Shown: piece after piece, positions 9,121-17,410 of the stretch
How the letters are laid out: each line of letters starts with the position of its first letter
How positions within the stretch are numbered: position 1 is the stretch's first letter
NCBI RefSeq assembly: GCF_007671675.1
Contig: NZ_VCGW01000001.1
Span: forward strand, 1,302,001-1,366,000
Direction: 5' to 3'
Length of the DNA: 64,000 nucleotides
Source of the DNA: Marinobacter maritimus
Lineage (GTDB): Bacteria; Pseudomonadota; Gammaproteobacteria; Pseudomonadales; Oleiphilaceae
Program-made: the position numbers and the translations under genes
Notes under the pieces: generated by a model
The model's input: the letters and a program-made list of their open reading frames with translations, nothing else
Told to the model about the DNA's origin: nothing
Databases searched by the model: none

Positions 9121-11493
9121 TTATCCACCTGTATTGCAGTCGAGGCTGCCCAGCCGCGACACGATGGCCTGGCTGACCGATTGAGGATCACTGCCGTTGG
9201 CCATCAGCAGACCTGTGGTATCAAGCGTTCCTCCATGATTGGCGTAACCGAAAGCCAGTGTGCGATCCCGCCCCAGATCGAGAGGCCGACAAACCCCCAA
9301 CAGGGTTTCGGGGCGCATATGGCACACAAACACCCGCAGCTTTATGTTGCTGGGGAAAAGCGTCGCTTTGGTCTGGCTGGATGACTGATGTTCCGCCTCT
9401 ACCCCATCCCGGGGGTCGCGGAAACGCCCCGGTTCCAACAGGCAGACAACTCCGCATGAAATGCCCTGCTCGCTGAGATCGTCAGCCACAGCCTGACAAA
9501 CCTGCCGTTGATAGGCACCCACAGCGACTAGCTGCACGTCGACACCTTCGCTAAGCGCAACAGCACCATCCCGTACCAATTGCTCGGCCTGACGGCTATC
9601 CATTGCGACCGGTAACCGACCTTTGGGAATCGTCATGGCCCAGACCTGACCTTGCGTTTTGTAGCAAGCGCTAAGACACGCCATCGCACTGTTGCTGTCT
9701 GGCGGATAGACAACGCGGGCAATGTCATTCATCTCCCCCATTAACACGTCGCCAAAGGCCGGGTCTTGGTGAGACTGCTCGTTTTTGCCATTTTCCCAGA
9801 GGTGTGACGTGGCAATGACAGGAACCGAGAGCCAGCGAGCCGGCCGGCCCACGCGATTTTGGTGTCTGGCAAAAATGATTTCCTGGCGCAGCGCTCCGAC
9901 CATTTTCATGGCAAACGCCTCATAGGAAACCACCAGATTCAGGCCTCCCTTGTTGCCCAGCGCGGCACTGACGACTGCCTCTTCATTGAGTGCCGTGATC
10001 ACCGAGCCATGCAGGGATTCCGCCAGTCCGGATTCCGGTGCCAAGGCACGGTGCTTTAGTAAATCAAGGGATTGATTCATCTGGTTGCTGCGCAGTTCAT
10101 CCGGATTACCCAGCCGTACACGCAAGGCCGGGTTGGCTTTTACAAGGGCCACAAATAGCTGATCGACGGCCGCCATGGGCGAGCTCTGCTCCCCCATTTG
10201 CAACCACTGGGGCTCGGGTACCGTTTGCAGCACGACCTCACGACAACTCAGTGGGTGGTCTTTTTCCGCCGATCGACGATCTGCGTTGTGGGTTGCCAAT
10301 ACGTCCTTTGCTCGGCGCACCTCGGTTTCAGGTATAAAAAGACGAGCCACGGAATCGTTAAAATATGTACGTGAGACGTCATCGAATTTCGGTATAGCCG
10401 GCAACGGGGTGCCATGGGCCGCATTGGTGCCGGCTCCGTAAAAACCGTAGCCTTTTATGGTCTCAGCAATCAGGTAAGGCAGCCTTACCGGATACTCCAT
10501 GGTGCCGGCACGCACTTGGTCACTGCACGCCTGCAATCTCGACTCCGCCTCGAAAATCCCCCAGATAAAAGCCGCCGGATCGCGTCCGTCAATAACAATG
10601 GGGTGGAACCCATTCAGCTCCAGGTGCTGCCGAAACCAGTCGGTACCACCCTGCAAAAAGATGGTCGAGCGTTGATCAATGCGACGGCCGTTGGCAATCA
10701 TTACCGGTGTCACCAGGCCACAGTCCTCGGCGCGCCACCAACGACTGGCCCAGTCGCTTCCCCGCTGCTCTTCAAAGGCACCATCGCTCAGAAAAGCGAC
10801 CAGCTGTTCCCCTGGCAACGGCATATGGGTGTATTGCAGTTCGGCAAACCCCAGGTAACCCCCTTCGATCAGCCCGCCGGCCGTGTGAGGGTTTACGTGA
10901 CTGCCGAGCGGCGCTTTGGGGGTGCCATCGGGGTTGATGGCATAGCTGTAAAAATCATTCACCAATCGCGTCAAACCGTCTTCGTCGAAGGAATAGCGGG
11001 CCTCCTGCTCGGGATGAAGGTTCTGGAGTAGTGTATTCACACTGTCTATCGCTGCCACACAGTGGCCCTGCCCCATCAGCCAACTGCGGGTGGCCCCCGC
11101 CAGGGAATTGGCGGCGGTGTAACCAATATAGGCGGGCACCATGTTCAATGAGCCGCCAGTATGACCCTGAGGGTTTTCCTTGAAATCGGTCGCCGCCAAC
11201 GGCTGCCCGGACAGGTCCACTTTGTTGGCGTAGGTCATGTGGGCCACCAGCCACATGGCCGCGTTGGTCAGGGTGTCCGCTGCATCGAAAATCGCCAACG
11301 CGTCGTCGAGCGTGTCGTAGCGCCCGGAACAAATCAGTTCCTGGCACAAATCGAACACCCGAACCTGCGTCAAATCCATGTGCTCGACAACGCCGCGACC
11401 TTGTGCCCAGTTGGCAAACTTGGGGTAGCGCCTGCGGTATTGTGCGGCGCGCTGCTGAACTCTGTGTGAGTCCCCAATAGAATGGAAATCCAT
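9121..11493 (-). CDS. xfp: Phosphoketolase
   Basis: 790 residues, the usual size for xylulose-5-phosphate/fructose-6-phosphate phosphoketolase. It has the family motifs ENPQGHTGGSLNMVPAYIGY near residue 110, FLSDGAFEEQRGSDWA in the thiamine-diphosphate domain, and GYGFYGAGTNAAHGTPLP. It cleaves xylulose-5-P (or fructose-6-P) with phosphate to acetyl phosphate plus glyceraldehyde-3-P (or erythrose-4-P). AAGGAGT precedes ATG 11493 at good spacing; an in-frame GTG two codons earlier overlaps that site and is unlikely. It is the penultimate gene of the operon starting at 15836, and acetyl phosphate could yield ATP through acetate kinase encoded elsewhere. Confidence 0.95.
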   Translation of the reverse strand: MDFHSIGDSHRVQQRAAQYRRRYPKFANWAQGRGVVEHMDLTQVRVFDLCQELICSGRYDTLDDALAIFDAADTLTNAAMWLVAHMTYANKVDLSGQPLAATDFKENPQGHTGGSLNMVPAYIGYTAANSLAGATRSWLMGQGHCVAAIDSVNTLLQNLHPEQEARYSFDEDGLTRLVNDFYSYAINPDGTPKAPLGSHVNPHTAGGLIEGGYLGFAELQYTHMPLPGEQLVAFLSDGAFEEQRGSDWASRWWRAEDCGLVTPVMIANGRRIDQRSTIFLQGGTDWFRQHLELNGFHPIVIDGRDPAAFIWGIFEAESRLQACSDQVRAGTMEYPVRLPYLIAETIKGYGFYGAGTNAAHGTPLPAIPKFDDVSRTYFNDSVARLFIPETEVRRAKDVLATHNADRRSAEKDHPLSCREVVLQTVPEPQWLQMGEQSSPMAAVDQLFVALVKANPALRVRLGNPDELRSNQMNQSLDLLKHRALAPESGLAESLHGSVITALNEEAVVSAALGNKGGLNLVVSYEAFAMKMVGALRQEIIFARHQNRVGRPARWLSVPVIATSHLWENGKNEQSHQDPAFGDVLMGEMNDIARVVYPPDSNSAMACLSACYKTQGQVWAMTIPKGRLPVAMDSRQAEQLVRDGAVALSEGVDVQLVAVGAYQRQVCQAVADDLSEQGISCGVVCLLEPGRFRDPRDGVEAEHQSSSQTKATLFPSNIKLRVFVCHMRPETLLGVCRPLDLGRDRTLAFGYANHGGTLDTTGLLMANGSDPQSVSQAIVSRLGSLDCNTGG

Positions 11494-11548
11494 GGTCACT
11501 CCTTGATAGCCATCAGAACATTAATGGTTTCTTACTTACCCTTGATTT

Positions 11549-12904
11549 TCAGACCCGCACTATGGATTGGTAGCCTGCTACTTCCACTTCGAACCGGGTG
11601 CTCTGACGCAGATGATCCCTCATGGCTTCAAGAGCCTCTGGATCGCCGTGAATCAGGTAAATCGGTGTTTCCGGAGCCAGATCACTCTGGGCCAACCACT
11701 GTTCCATCTCGACAAAATCGGCGTGCCCCGAAAGCCCGTTAAGCACCTCGACCCTTGCCTTAACGGGAATCCATTCGCCGTGAATTTTTACCGCCTCGGC
11801 GCCAGCCACCATTTTTGCACCCCGGGTTCCGCCGGCTTGATAGCCCGCAAAAAGCACGGTTGTCCGAGGCTTATTCAGAAGCCGCTTGAAATGGTGAAGA
11901 ATTCGTCCACCGGTTGCCATGCCGCTACCGGCAATAATGACATGCGGATAAATCTGATCGGCCAATGCTTTGGAATCGTCCACACTACGGCTGTAGTGCA
12001 CAGTTCCACACATATCGTGGCACTGGGCAATGTTCAGCTTGTGCTGATCCTCGTAACGGCAGTAGATCTCTGACACGTTGATTGCCATCGGGCTGTCGAG
12101 ATAGATTGGCAGTGTTGGAATTCGCCCTTCCTGCATCAGGGTTGTCAGCATATGTTGCAGAACCTGAGCTCTGCCGACCGCAAAAGAGGGAATCAGTACA
12201 TTCCCGCCTTTGTCGACGGTTGTGTTAATAATATCCGCCAGTTGCGAGAAAGGGTCTGTGCTGTCGTGGCGCCGGTTGCCGTAAGTTGACTCGAGCATCA
12301 ACATATCCAGTGCCGGCAGGGGCTTGGGCGGCTTCATGAAGACATCATCAAGGCGCCCCACGTCGCCGGAAAAACCTACCCGTTTGCCGTCCGCTTCAAT
12401 GATGACGCTCGCCGCCCCCAAAATGTGTCCGACAGGCCATAGATGAAAACGAATATCCCCGACCTTAATGTCTTCCTCAAAGGCAACGGACTGAAACAAC
12501 GCCATGCAGGCCTCTGCATCCGCCTGGTCATACAACGGCTCCGGACGCTCGTGCTTGCTCAGCTTATGCCGATTAAGGTACCGGGCCTCCTCTTCCTGGA
12601 GATGTCCGCTATCCGACAGTAAAATTTCGCATAACTCACGGGTGGCATGATGGGTAAAAACAGGTCCTCGGAAACCGTGCTTGTATAACACCGGGATATA
12701 ACCCGAGTGATCCAGATGGGCGTGCGTCAGAAGCACCGCATCCAGAGAGCCAATGTCGAGCGGCAAAGGCTGTCGGTTGCGCTTTCTCAACCACTTATAT
12801 CCTTGGAAAAGGCCGCAATCGACTAAAACACGCGTCTTGGTCGTTTCAACCAGAAATTTGGATCCCGTAACAGTTTCGGTTCCACCCAGGAATGTGATCT
12901 TCAT
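11549..12904 (-). CDS. MBL-fold beta-CASP RNA nuclease
   Basis: 451 residues combining a metallo-beta-lactamase fold with a beta-CASP insert, as in bacterial homologues of CPSF73/Ysh1. Zinc-ligand motif HAHLDH is at about 60, the downstream histidine in GHILGAASV at about 160 and aspartate in FSGDVGR at about 180. Beta-CASP motifs follow, with SGMATGGR and a final LSGHADF. Members cleave RNA endo- or exonucleolytically. No KH domain is present. Its ATG overlaps the stop of the PRPP synthetase gene by four bases, so the two are translationally coupled. Within this operon an RNA-degrading role that supplies nucleotides is attractive but inferred. Confidence 0.9.
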   Translation of the reverse strand: MKITFLGGTETVTGSKFLVETTKTRVLVDCGLFQGYKWLRKRNRQPLPLDIGSLDAVLLTHAHLDHSGYIPVLYKHGFRGPVFTHHATRELCEILLSDSGHLQEEEARYLNRHKLSKHERPEPLYDQADAEACMALFQSVAFEEDIKVGDIRFHLWPVGHILGAASVIIEADGKRVGFSGDVGRLDDVFMKPPKPLPALDMLMLESTYGNRRHDSTDPFSQLADIINTTVDKGGNVLIPSFAVGRAQVLQHMLTTLMQEGRIPTLPIYLDSPMAINVSEIYCRYEDQHKLNIAQCHDMCGTVHYSRSVDDSKALADQIYPHVIIAGSGMATGGRILHHFKRLLNKPRTTVLFAGYQAGGTRGAKMVAGAEAVKIHGEWIPVKARVEVLNGLSGHADFVEMEQWLAQSDLAPETPIYLIHGDPEALEAMRDHLRQSTRFEVEVAGYQSIVRV

Positions 12905-13815
12905 CGGTGTGCACCCTCCGCTTGATTGAGAAAATCCCTGATCGGTGATGTCAGTAGCGTACTGACGTCTATTTCATTGGTACTGTGTGGAATGGTATTA
13001 GTGGTGACCAGTGCCTTCAGGCCTGTACCAAGAAGATACGTATCCGAAGCCTCCGCAAAAATGCCATGCACCGCGGCACAAACAATGGTGTCGGCACCCT
13101 GCACCTTAAGCGCTTTGACGCATTCACCAATAGTCCGCCCACTCGAAATAACATCATCAACGATGACGGCCTTCCACCCACGATATCGGGAGATATCTGG
13201 TAGCGTGACCTCGACCTGCCGATCGCCCAGACGTTGTTTGGCACCAATGACGTAGGGGTGGCCACTCGCCTGAGCAATACTGGAGACCCATTGCTCGCTC
13301 TCCGCATCCGGACCTACCAGCAAAACGTTGTCCTGTCCCTGTAGCCAACCTGCCAGCGCAGGTGCTCCCTGCACAACTTTTGTCGGTCTACGGTAGATCT
13401 CATCCAGCGACTGGTACCGATGCAGGTGGGGGTCAACGGTAACCAGCCAGTCGATGTGGGAAGATAGCGATCTCGCAAACAGCCTGGATGTAACAGCTTC
13501 ACCGTCGACGAAGCGACGGTCCTGGCGCATATAACAGAGGTAGGGAGCGACCAGGCCAACCGATTTTGCCCCGAGCTCCCGGAGCGTTTCAAACAAAAAT
13601 ACATGGGCCAGATATTTGCTATCCGGGCGAGACAAATCCGCCAGTACGATACAGTGCGCACCATTCACCGGTGTGGTGATGCGTATATAGGATTCGCCAT
13701 CGGGAAATCGGCGCAACTCAAGCTGGCCCGGCTCCAGGCCCAGTTGGTCGCACAGTTTTTGCTGCAACGGATGGGGTTCCAGAGTAAAAAGTAAGGTTTT
13801 TTCCGCCTTGGCCAC
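12901..13815 (-). CDS. prs: Ribose-phosphate pyrophosphokinase
   Basis: 304 residues, slightly short for the family (about 315). It has the tandem phosphoribosyltransferase folds, the RRFPDGE region, DRRFVDGE near the ATP site, the catalytic flexible loop KQRLGDRQVEV (about 195) and the PRPP-binding loop VIVDDVISSGRT (about 215). It interconverts ribose-5-P and ATP with PRPP and AMP. It lies 2 bp after the phosphorylase gene and overlaps the nuclease gene. Placement in a catabolic operon suggests a specialised paralogue rather than the housekeeping enzyme; it could run in reverse to release ribose-5-P and ATP. The housekeeping copy, if any, is outside the window. Confidence 0.9.
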   Translation of the reverse strand: MAKAEKTLLFTLEPHPLQQKLCDQLGLEPGQLELRRFPDGESYIRITTPVNGAHCIVLADLSRPDSKYLAHVFLFETLRELGAKSVGLVAPYLCYMRQDRRFVDGEAVTSRLFARSLSSHIDWLVTVDPHLHRYQSLDEIYRRPTKVVQGAPALAGWLQGQDNVLLVGPDAESEQWVSSIAQASGHPYVIGAKQRLGDRQVEVTLPDISRYRGWKAVIVDDVISSGRTIGECVKALKVQGADTIVCAAVHGIFAEASDTYLLGTGLKALVTTNTIPHSTNEIDVSTLLTSPIRDFLNQAEGAHR

Positions 13816-13817
13816 AG

Positions 13818-15329
13818 TTAACTCTCCGCTTCAATGGTGAAAATGTGAGGCTCGCTGGCGCGATACGCCAGTGCATAATCTTGCTCACCAGTGGTATCGC
13901 TGAGCAGTTCGTAAAGCGGTTCACCAACCTTGACGGTATCGCCCACATTGGCAAGTAGCCGCAACCCGGCCGTAGGGTTAGCGGGCGCTCCCGCCAGTTT
14001 GGCGAGCCGGGCCAGTCGGCGATTGTCAATGGAGACAACACGCCCGGACGACGACGCCAGCTCCTTATGCCTGAATCTGGCGCTACCGAGACTCTTGAGG
14101 CCTCCCTGGGCCTTCACAATCCGTTTGAACTGAGCGAACGCCTCACCGTTCTCAAGCAACGTTTCGGCCCACGCCTTGCCTGCCTCCAAGCCTGCGTTAT
14201 CTGCCATATCGAAAACATGGGCTGCCAACAACACAGCTCTGGCTCTCAGATCCTCCGGGGCCATGGGGTCAGCATTCAGGACACCCATTACATCCCTGGC
14301 CTCCTCCACTGGCCCGATGCCAGCCCCAACGGGCCGGCTACCATCGGTAACCACACAGCGAACCTGCAGACCGCAGGCTTCACCGACCTCAGTGAACAGG
14401 GAAACCAGCCGTTCTGCCTCTGCATGACTACGAACCTTCGCAGTGTCGCCGACCGGAATATCGATAACGACGTGGGTGGAGCCGGCCGCTATTTTCTTCG
14501 ACAACACTGAGGCAACTAGCTGCCCCTCGCCATCAATATCCAGGGCCCGCTCGATTCGAATCAGCAAGTCATCCGCCGGGCTGAGGTTGATCGCCCCACC
14601 CCAGGCCAGGCAGGCGCCAGTCTTGTTCACCACCCGCCGGATATCGGCCAGCGGAAGATCAACGGTGGTCAGAGCTTCCATCGTGTCAGCTGTGCCCGCC
14701 GGCGAGGTGATCGCACGAGAGGAAGTTTTTGGCATAACCAGACCAGCCGCACTAACGATAGAAACTACCAATGGCGTTGTCCTGTTACCTGGCAGCCCCC
14801 CAATGCAATGTTTGTCGAAAACACGATCAACCCCCTTCCAACTCAGGCGTTCGCCGCAATTCACCATTGCCCGGGTCAGGCCTATAATCTCTCTGGTATT
14901 CAGCCGACCGCCGGCGCAGCTACTCAAAAAGCAGGCGATTTCAACATCGCTGTACCTGTGATCTGAAATATCAGCCACAATACTGGCAAGCTCTTCATTG
15001 TCGAGGGTGTGCCCGAATACTTTTCGCCTCACCAGGCTCAACGAGTCTATGTAAGGCGCATGATGGACAAACAAGTCATCGCCAGGCGCCACGCCCAGCC
15101 TTGCCATTGCGATAGTGGACAGACCGACATGGCCCTCGGGAACAATGTCACCGTAGACGATGTTCAACGACGCAATAATCGATTCCTGACTCGAGGAAAC
15201 GCCAATCCTTGAGCTGGCGCCAAAGCCCTCGGATCGACACACCTGGCAATCCTGGCGCATGTAAACGACTGGCTCCTGATGGGTATCGATACCCATGAGA
15301 TAGGCTATTAACTGATTTGAAGACTCCAT
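13818..15329 (-). CDS. Thymidine/AMP phosphorylase family protein
   Basis: 503 residues. An N-terminal domain of about 85 residues, absent from ordinary DeoA, precedes the phosphorylase core (FDKHCIGGLPGN at about 180, SSRAITSPAGTADTMEAL at about 210) and ends in a C-terminal beta domain. This architecture and length match the archaeal-type AMP phosphorylases, which split a nucleoside 5'-monophosphate with phosphate into base plus ribose-1,5-bisphosphate. An ordinary thymidine phosphorylase role cannot be excluded. I chose ATG 15329, preceded by GAGGG; a GTG nine codons upstream at 15356 is possible. It lies 2 bp upstream of prs. The combination with phosphoketolase, and no Rubisco, is unusual. 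Confidence 0.88.
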   Translation of the reverse strand: MESSNQLIAYLMGIDTHQEPVVYMRQDCQVCRSEGFGASSRIGVSSSQESIIASLNIVYGDIVPEGHVGLSTIAMARLGVAPGDDLFVHHAPYIDSLSLVRRKVFGHTLDNEELASIVADISDHRYSDVEIACFLSSCAGGRLNTREIIGLTRAMVNCGERLSWKGVDRVFDKHCIGGLPGNRTTPLVVSIVSAAGLVMPKTSSRAITSPAGTADTMEALTTVDLPLADIRRVVNKTGACLAWGGAINLSPADDLLIRIERALDIDGEGQLVASVLSKKIAAGSTHVVIDIPVGDTAKVRSHAEAERLVSLFTEVGEACGLQVRCVVTDGSRPVGAGIGPVEEARDVMGVLNADPMAPEDLRARAVLLAAHVFDMADNAGLEAGKAWAETLLENGEAFAQFKRIVKAQGGLKSLGSARFRHKELASSSGRVVSIDNRRLARLAKLAGAPANPTAGLRLLANVGDTVKVGEPLYELLSDTTGEQDYALAYRASEPHIFTIEAES

Positions 15330-15377
15330 AATCCCTCGTTCACAATGGTCGGACACAGCTGCTGCGCACCGGGATAA

Positions 15378-15836
15378 TCAGAGATCGTCCATCCGACCAA
15401 CCTGACGAGCCAGGCGCTTGGATTCGTTTAGCTCCATCGTCAAGAGTGATTCCAGCAGCTCTTTGGCCTCAGGAATCTCGGCTTTCTCGACCAGTGTTTG
15501 GTAGAGATCAATGATCTGATCGTGAAAGTCGAATACCTCCCGACAGATGCCGTTGAAATCAAGCTTTGCATAGGGCTCATCACACGTTCGGTGGGTCTTA
15601 ATGGGGTGATGAGACAGATAGTCATAAACCCTTGTTTCCAGGGCGTTGGTATCCGCCTGGCGTTCAAATTCATTCACAATACGTTCGATTTCAGATTCGT
15701 GGGTTGCCAGATAGTCCAGAAGCGCCCGGGCCCGTTCTTCTTCATTCCGTGTCGAACAGTGGGAAAGGCAGCGTGCCAGGTGTGCGTGCAGATCACGTGT
15801 CCAGCCAATCAGCTCTCCAAACGTTTTAATATCCAT
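15378..15836 (-). CDS. Helical-bundle, hemerythrin-like protein
   Basis: 152 residues, almost wholly helical, first gene of the phosphoketolase operon. Histidines and carboxylates are spread along the helices (HAHLARC near residue 18, THESEIERI near 45, SHHPIKTH near 77, FDFHDQIIDLY near 104), as in hemerythrin- or rubrerythrin-like four-helix bundles that bind a di-iron centre. The exact ligand pattern is not one I can match with certainty, so the assignment is tentative. A low-oxygen sensing or storage role would fit the FNR box upstream, but that is inference. The upstream region holds both a CTGAA direct repeat and the FNR box. Confidence 0.6.
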   Translation of the reverse strand: MDIKTFGELIGWTRDLHAHLARCLSHCSTRNEEERARALLDYLATHESEIERIVNEFERQADTNALETRVYDYLSHHPIKTHRTCDEPYAKLDFNGICREVFDFHDQIIDLYQTLVEKAEIPEAKELLESLLTMELNESKRLARQVGRMDDL

Positions 15837-15926
15837 TCCGGTTTACCTTCCTTACCTTTGATATGTGTTTGACTTTCACGTTATGAGCTTGAATCGCGCT
15901 CCCCGAAACCAGTAAACCCTCAGGAG

Positions 15927-15942
15927 CTGAAATCAACCTGAA
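15927..15942 (+). promoter_or_regulatory. CTGAA-N6-CTGAA direct repeat (candidate CopR box)
   Basis: Two CTGAA half-sites 11 bp apart, 91 bp upstream of the first gene of the phosphoketolase operon. The same repeat occurs at four other promoters here (17300, 19614, 24434, 27739 and 27774). An 11-bp direct repeat is the known layout for PmrA/QseB-type response regulators such as the one at 27843. Confidence 0.55.
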
Positions 15943-15987
15943 AACCGGGGGCAGAACAGTTAAAACGTTGACTCTGATGCGCGCAAT

Positions 15988-16001
15988 TTGATGTAAATCA
16001 A
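15988..16001. promoter_or_regulatory. FNR/Anr box
   Basis: TTGATGTAAATCAA is a perfect match to the TTGAT-N4-ATCAA consensus of FNR/Anr, and its arms extend one more base each side (TTTGAT/ATCAAA). It lies 152 bp upstream of the helical-bundle gene, so it predicts oxygen-limited activation of the phosphoketolase operon. Confidence 0.75.
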
Positions 16002-16014
16002 AATGGAGTCACAA

Positions 16015-16242
16015 CTACTTCTGAAAAGTGCCAAACAGCCTTGAGATCCAATACCTTGGTGTCAGCCGCATGCGGGCGGCCCGGCACTCTGCTTCTGCCT
16101 TATCGTAATCCGAGCCATTGAACTTGGTCGGGTTGGCAAATGCCGCTCCAGTTCTTAACCCCTTTCCCGCATGATGATCATTTTTATCAACGATCAATCC
16201 GACATGCCGGTGGTAGACATCGAACATAGACGTAAAAAGCAA
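16015..16242 (-). CDS. Small hypothetical protein
   Basis: A 75-codon frame that I do not recognise. It has a charged middle section (DYDKAEAECRAARMR) and a basic aromatic C-terminus. No clear ribosome binding site or homologous motif is visible. It sits in an intergenic zone that also holds a decayed gene, so it may be a fragment or a chance frame. Confidence 0.3.
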   Translation of the reverse strand: MLFTSMFDVYHRHVGLIVDKNDHHAGKGLRTGAAFANPTKFNGSDYDKAEAECRAARMRLTPRYWISRLFGTFQK

Positions 16243-16379
16243 AAAGCCGTTACAGTTTTGGTTTGTCGAACATTCTTGGCGGGGTTTTAGATGTGTAACG
16301 AAAGATTCAAATTACCCTCTCTACTCATAACCAGTCTGAGAAAGGGATTCTTTTAACGACTAACGACTTCGCCGAATAA

Positions 16380-16636
16380 CGTGCTCAAACTGAAGGTCTG
16401 GACGCCCGTGCCCAATTCCTTCTGCAAGACTACCGCGACATCGACGGCGCTTTTGACCGGATCTTATCAGTGGGCATGTTTGAGCATGTCGGGGTACCAC
16501 ACTACAAGGAGTTCTTCGCGACCCTGTGCGAGACCGTCTCACAGATGATGGCGTCGCCCTGCTGCACACGATCGGTCGAGCCGATGGTCCGGGCGCAGTG
16601 CCGCTCACGCGAGATTATCTGGCCGCTCCTCCGTAA
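16380..16636 (+). pseudogene. Cyclopropane-fatty-acyl-phospholipid synthase fragment
   Basis: Reading frame 16380-16534 encodes EGLDARAQFLLQDYRDI and ILSVGMFEHVGVPHYKEFF, close to the methyltransferase core of CFA synthases. Near 16532-16535 the frame shifts by two bases, after which TDDGVALLHTIGRADGPGAV continues the same family alignment until a stop at 16634. The N-terminal domain and the C-terminal part are missing, and a stop (TAA at 16377) precedes it. This is a remnant of a lost or transferred gene. Its end overlaps the C-terminal codons of the convergent sigma factor gene. Confidence 0.75.
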
Positions 16637-17220
16637 TTGGATTTATCAGCGCCGGAGTCGCAGGCACAATCCAGATAGCCATGGATTGGGCAACTCCGGC
16701 ACGTCTCCTCCAACCGCTTTCGCAGAGCCTCCCGCGCCCGGTGCAAACGCACCCTCAAATTGCCCTCGGAGATATTGAATGCCGCCGCGATGCTTTCACG
16801 GGATTCGCCAGTCAGCTCCGCGTGCCACAAAATATCGGCGTACTCTGGCTTCAAAGTCGGCAGGAGTTTGTATAGGCACATACAGACAATGAAGTCGAGA
16901 TCGTCTTTAACGTCGCTATCGAGACTGGCCGATTCGAGGCAATGGTGTTCTTTCTCGGATTGACGTTTTTTACCCTGGGCCCGGTAATAGTCGATCAAGC
17001 TCGTCTCAAGCACACGGCGCATCCAGGCACGAAGCTTTTCGTGCTCGCGAACGTCGCCAATTCGTGTGAGCACCTTGACGTAGAAGTCGTGCAGAACGTC
17101 GGCGGCCTCATCCTCACAACCAAGCCGACGTGTAAGAAAATGCAAAAAGTCCTGGTGAACATCCACGATGACCTCATGAACCTCGTTGCTCGGCAATGCC
17201 CTTTTATAATCGTCCATCAT
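16615..17220 (-). CDS. ECF-type RNA polymerase sigma factor
   Basis: 201 residues. Sigma region 2 (about 15-75) contains DEAADVLHDFYVKVL and region 4 (about 120-180) ends in a helix-turn-helix with ISEGNLRVRLHRAREAL. I start at ATG 17220, preceded by AGGAG; the longer frame from 17259 adds an unsupported N-terminus. The C-terminus carries an unusual cysteine cluster (CRSCPIHGYLDCACD) that could bind a metal or sense redox state. No anti-sigma gene follows; the fragment of a CFA synthase lies there instead. It is divergent from the cardiolipin synthase-like gene and shares a CTGAA repeat with it. Some such ECF factors end in zinc-binding tails, but the target regulon is unknown. Confidence 0.88.
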   Translation of the reverse strand: MMDDYKRALPSNEVHEVIVDVHQDFLHFLTRRLGCEDEAADVLHDFYVKVLTRIGDVREHEKLRAWMRRVLETSLIDYYRAQGKKRQSEKEHHCLESASLDSDVKDDLDFIVCMCLYKLLPTLKPEYADILWHAELTGESRESIAAAFNISEGNLRVRLHRAREALRKRLEETCRSCPIHGYLDCACDSGADKSNYGGAAR

Positions 17221-17299
17221 CTCAACTCCTACTAATTGATCCAGCCCCAATAGAGGCATAATGGAAATTGGTAAACTGTCTGTATTTCACTACGACAAC

Positions 17300-17315
17300 C
17301 TGAATCACAACTGAA
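17300..17315 (+). promoter_or_regulatory. CTGAA-N6-CTGAA direct repeat
   Basis: CTGAATCACAACTGAA, with half-sites 11 bp apart. It lies in the divergent region between the sigma factor gene (80 bp away) and the cardiolipin synthase-like gene (96 bp away), so it could serve either. Confidence 0.5.
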
Positions 17316-17410
17316 TCTGGCCGACTTGTGGATCGCTTTTTGACTACAAACAGGTTTTCTTCAGTCAATCACTGGGTTTTCAAAGAGCACACAATCGTAG
17401 CCCCAGGGTC

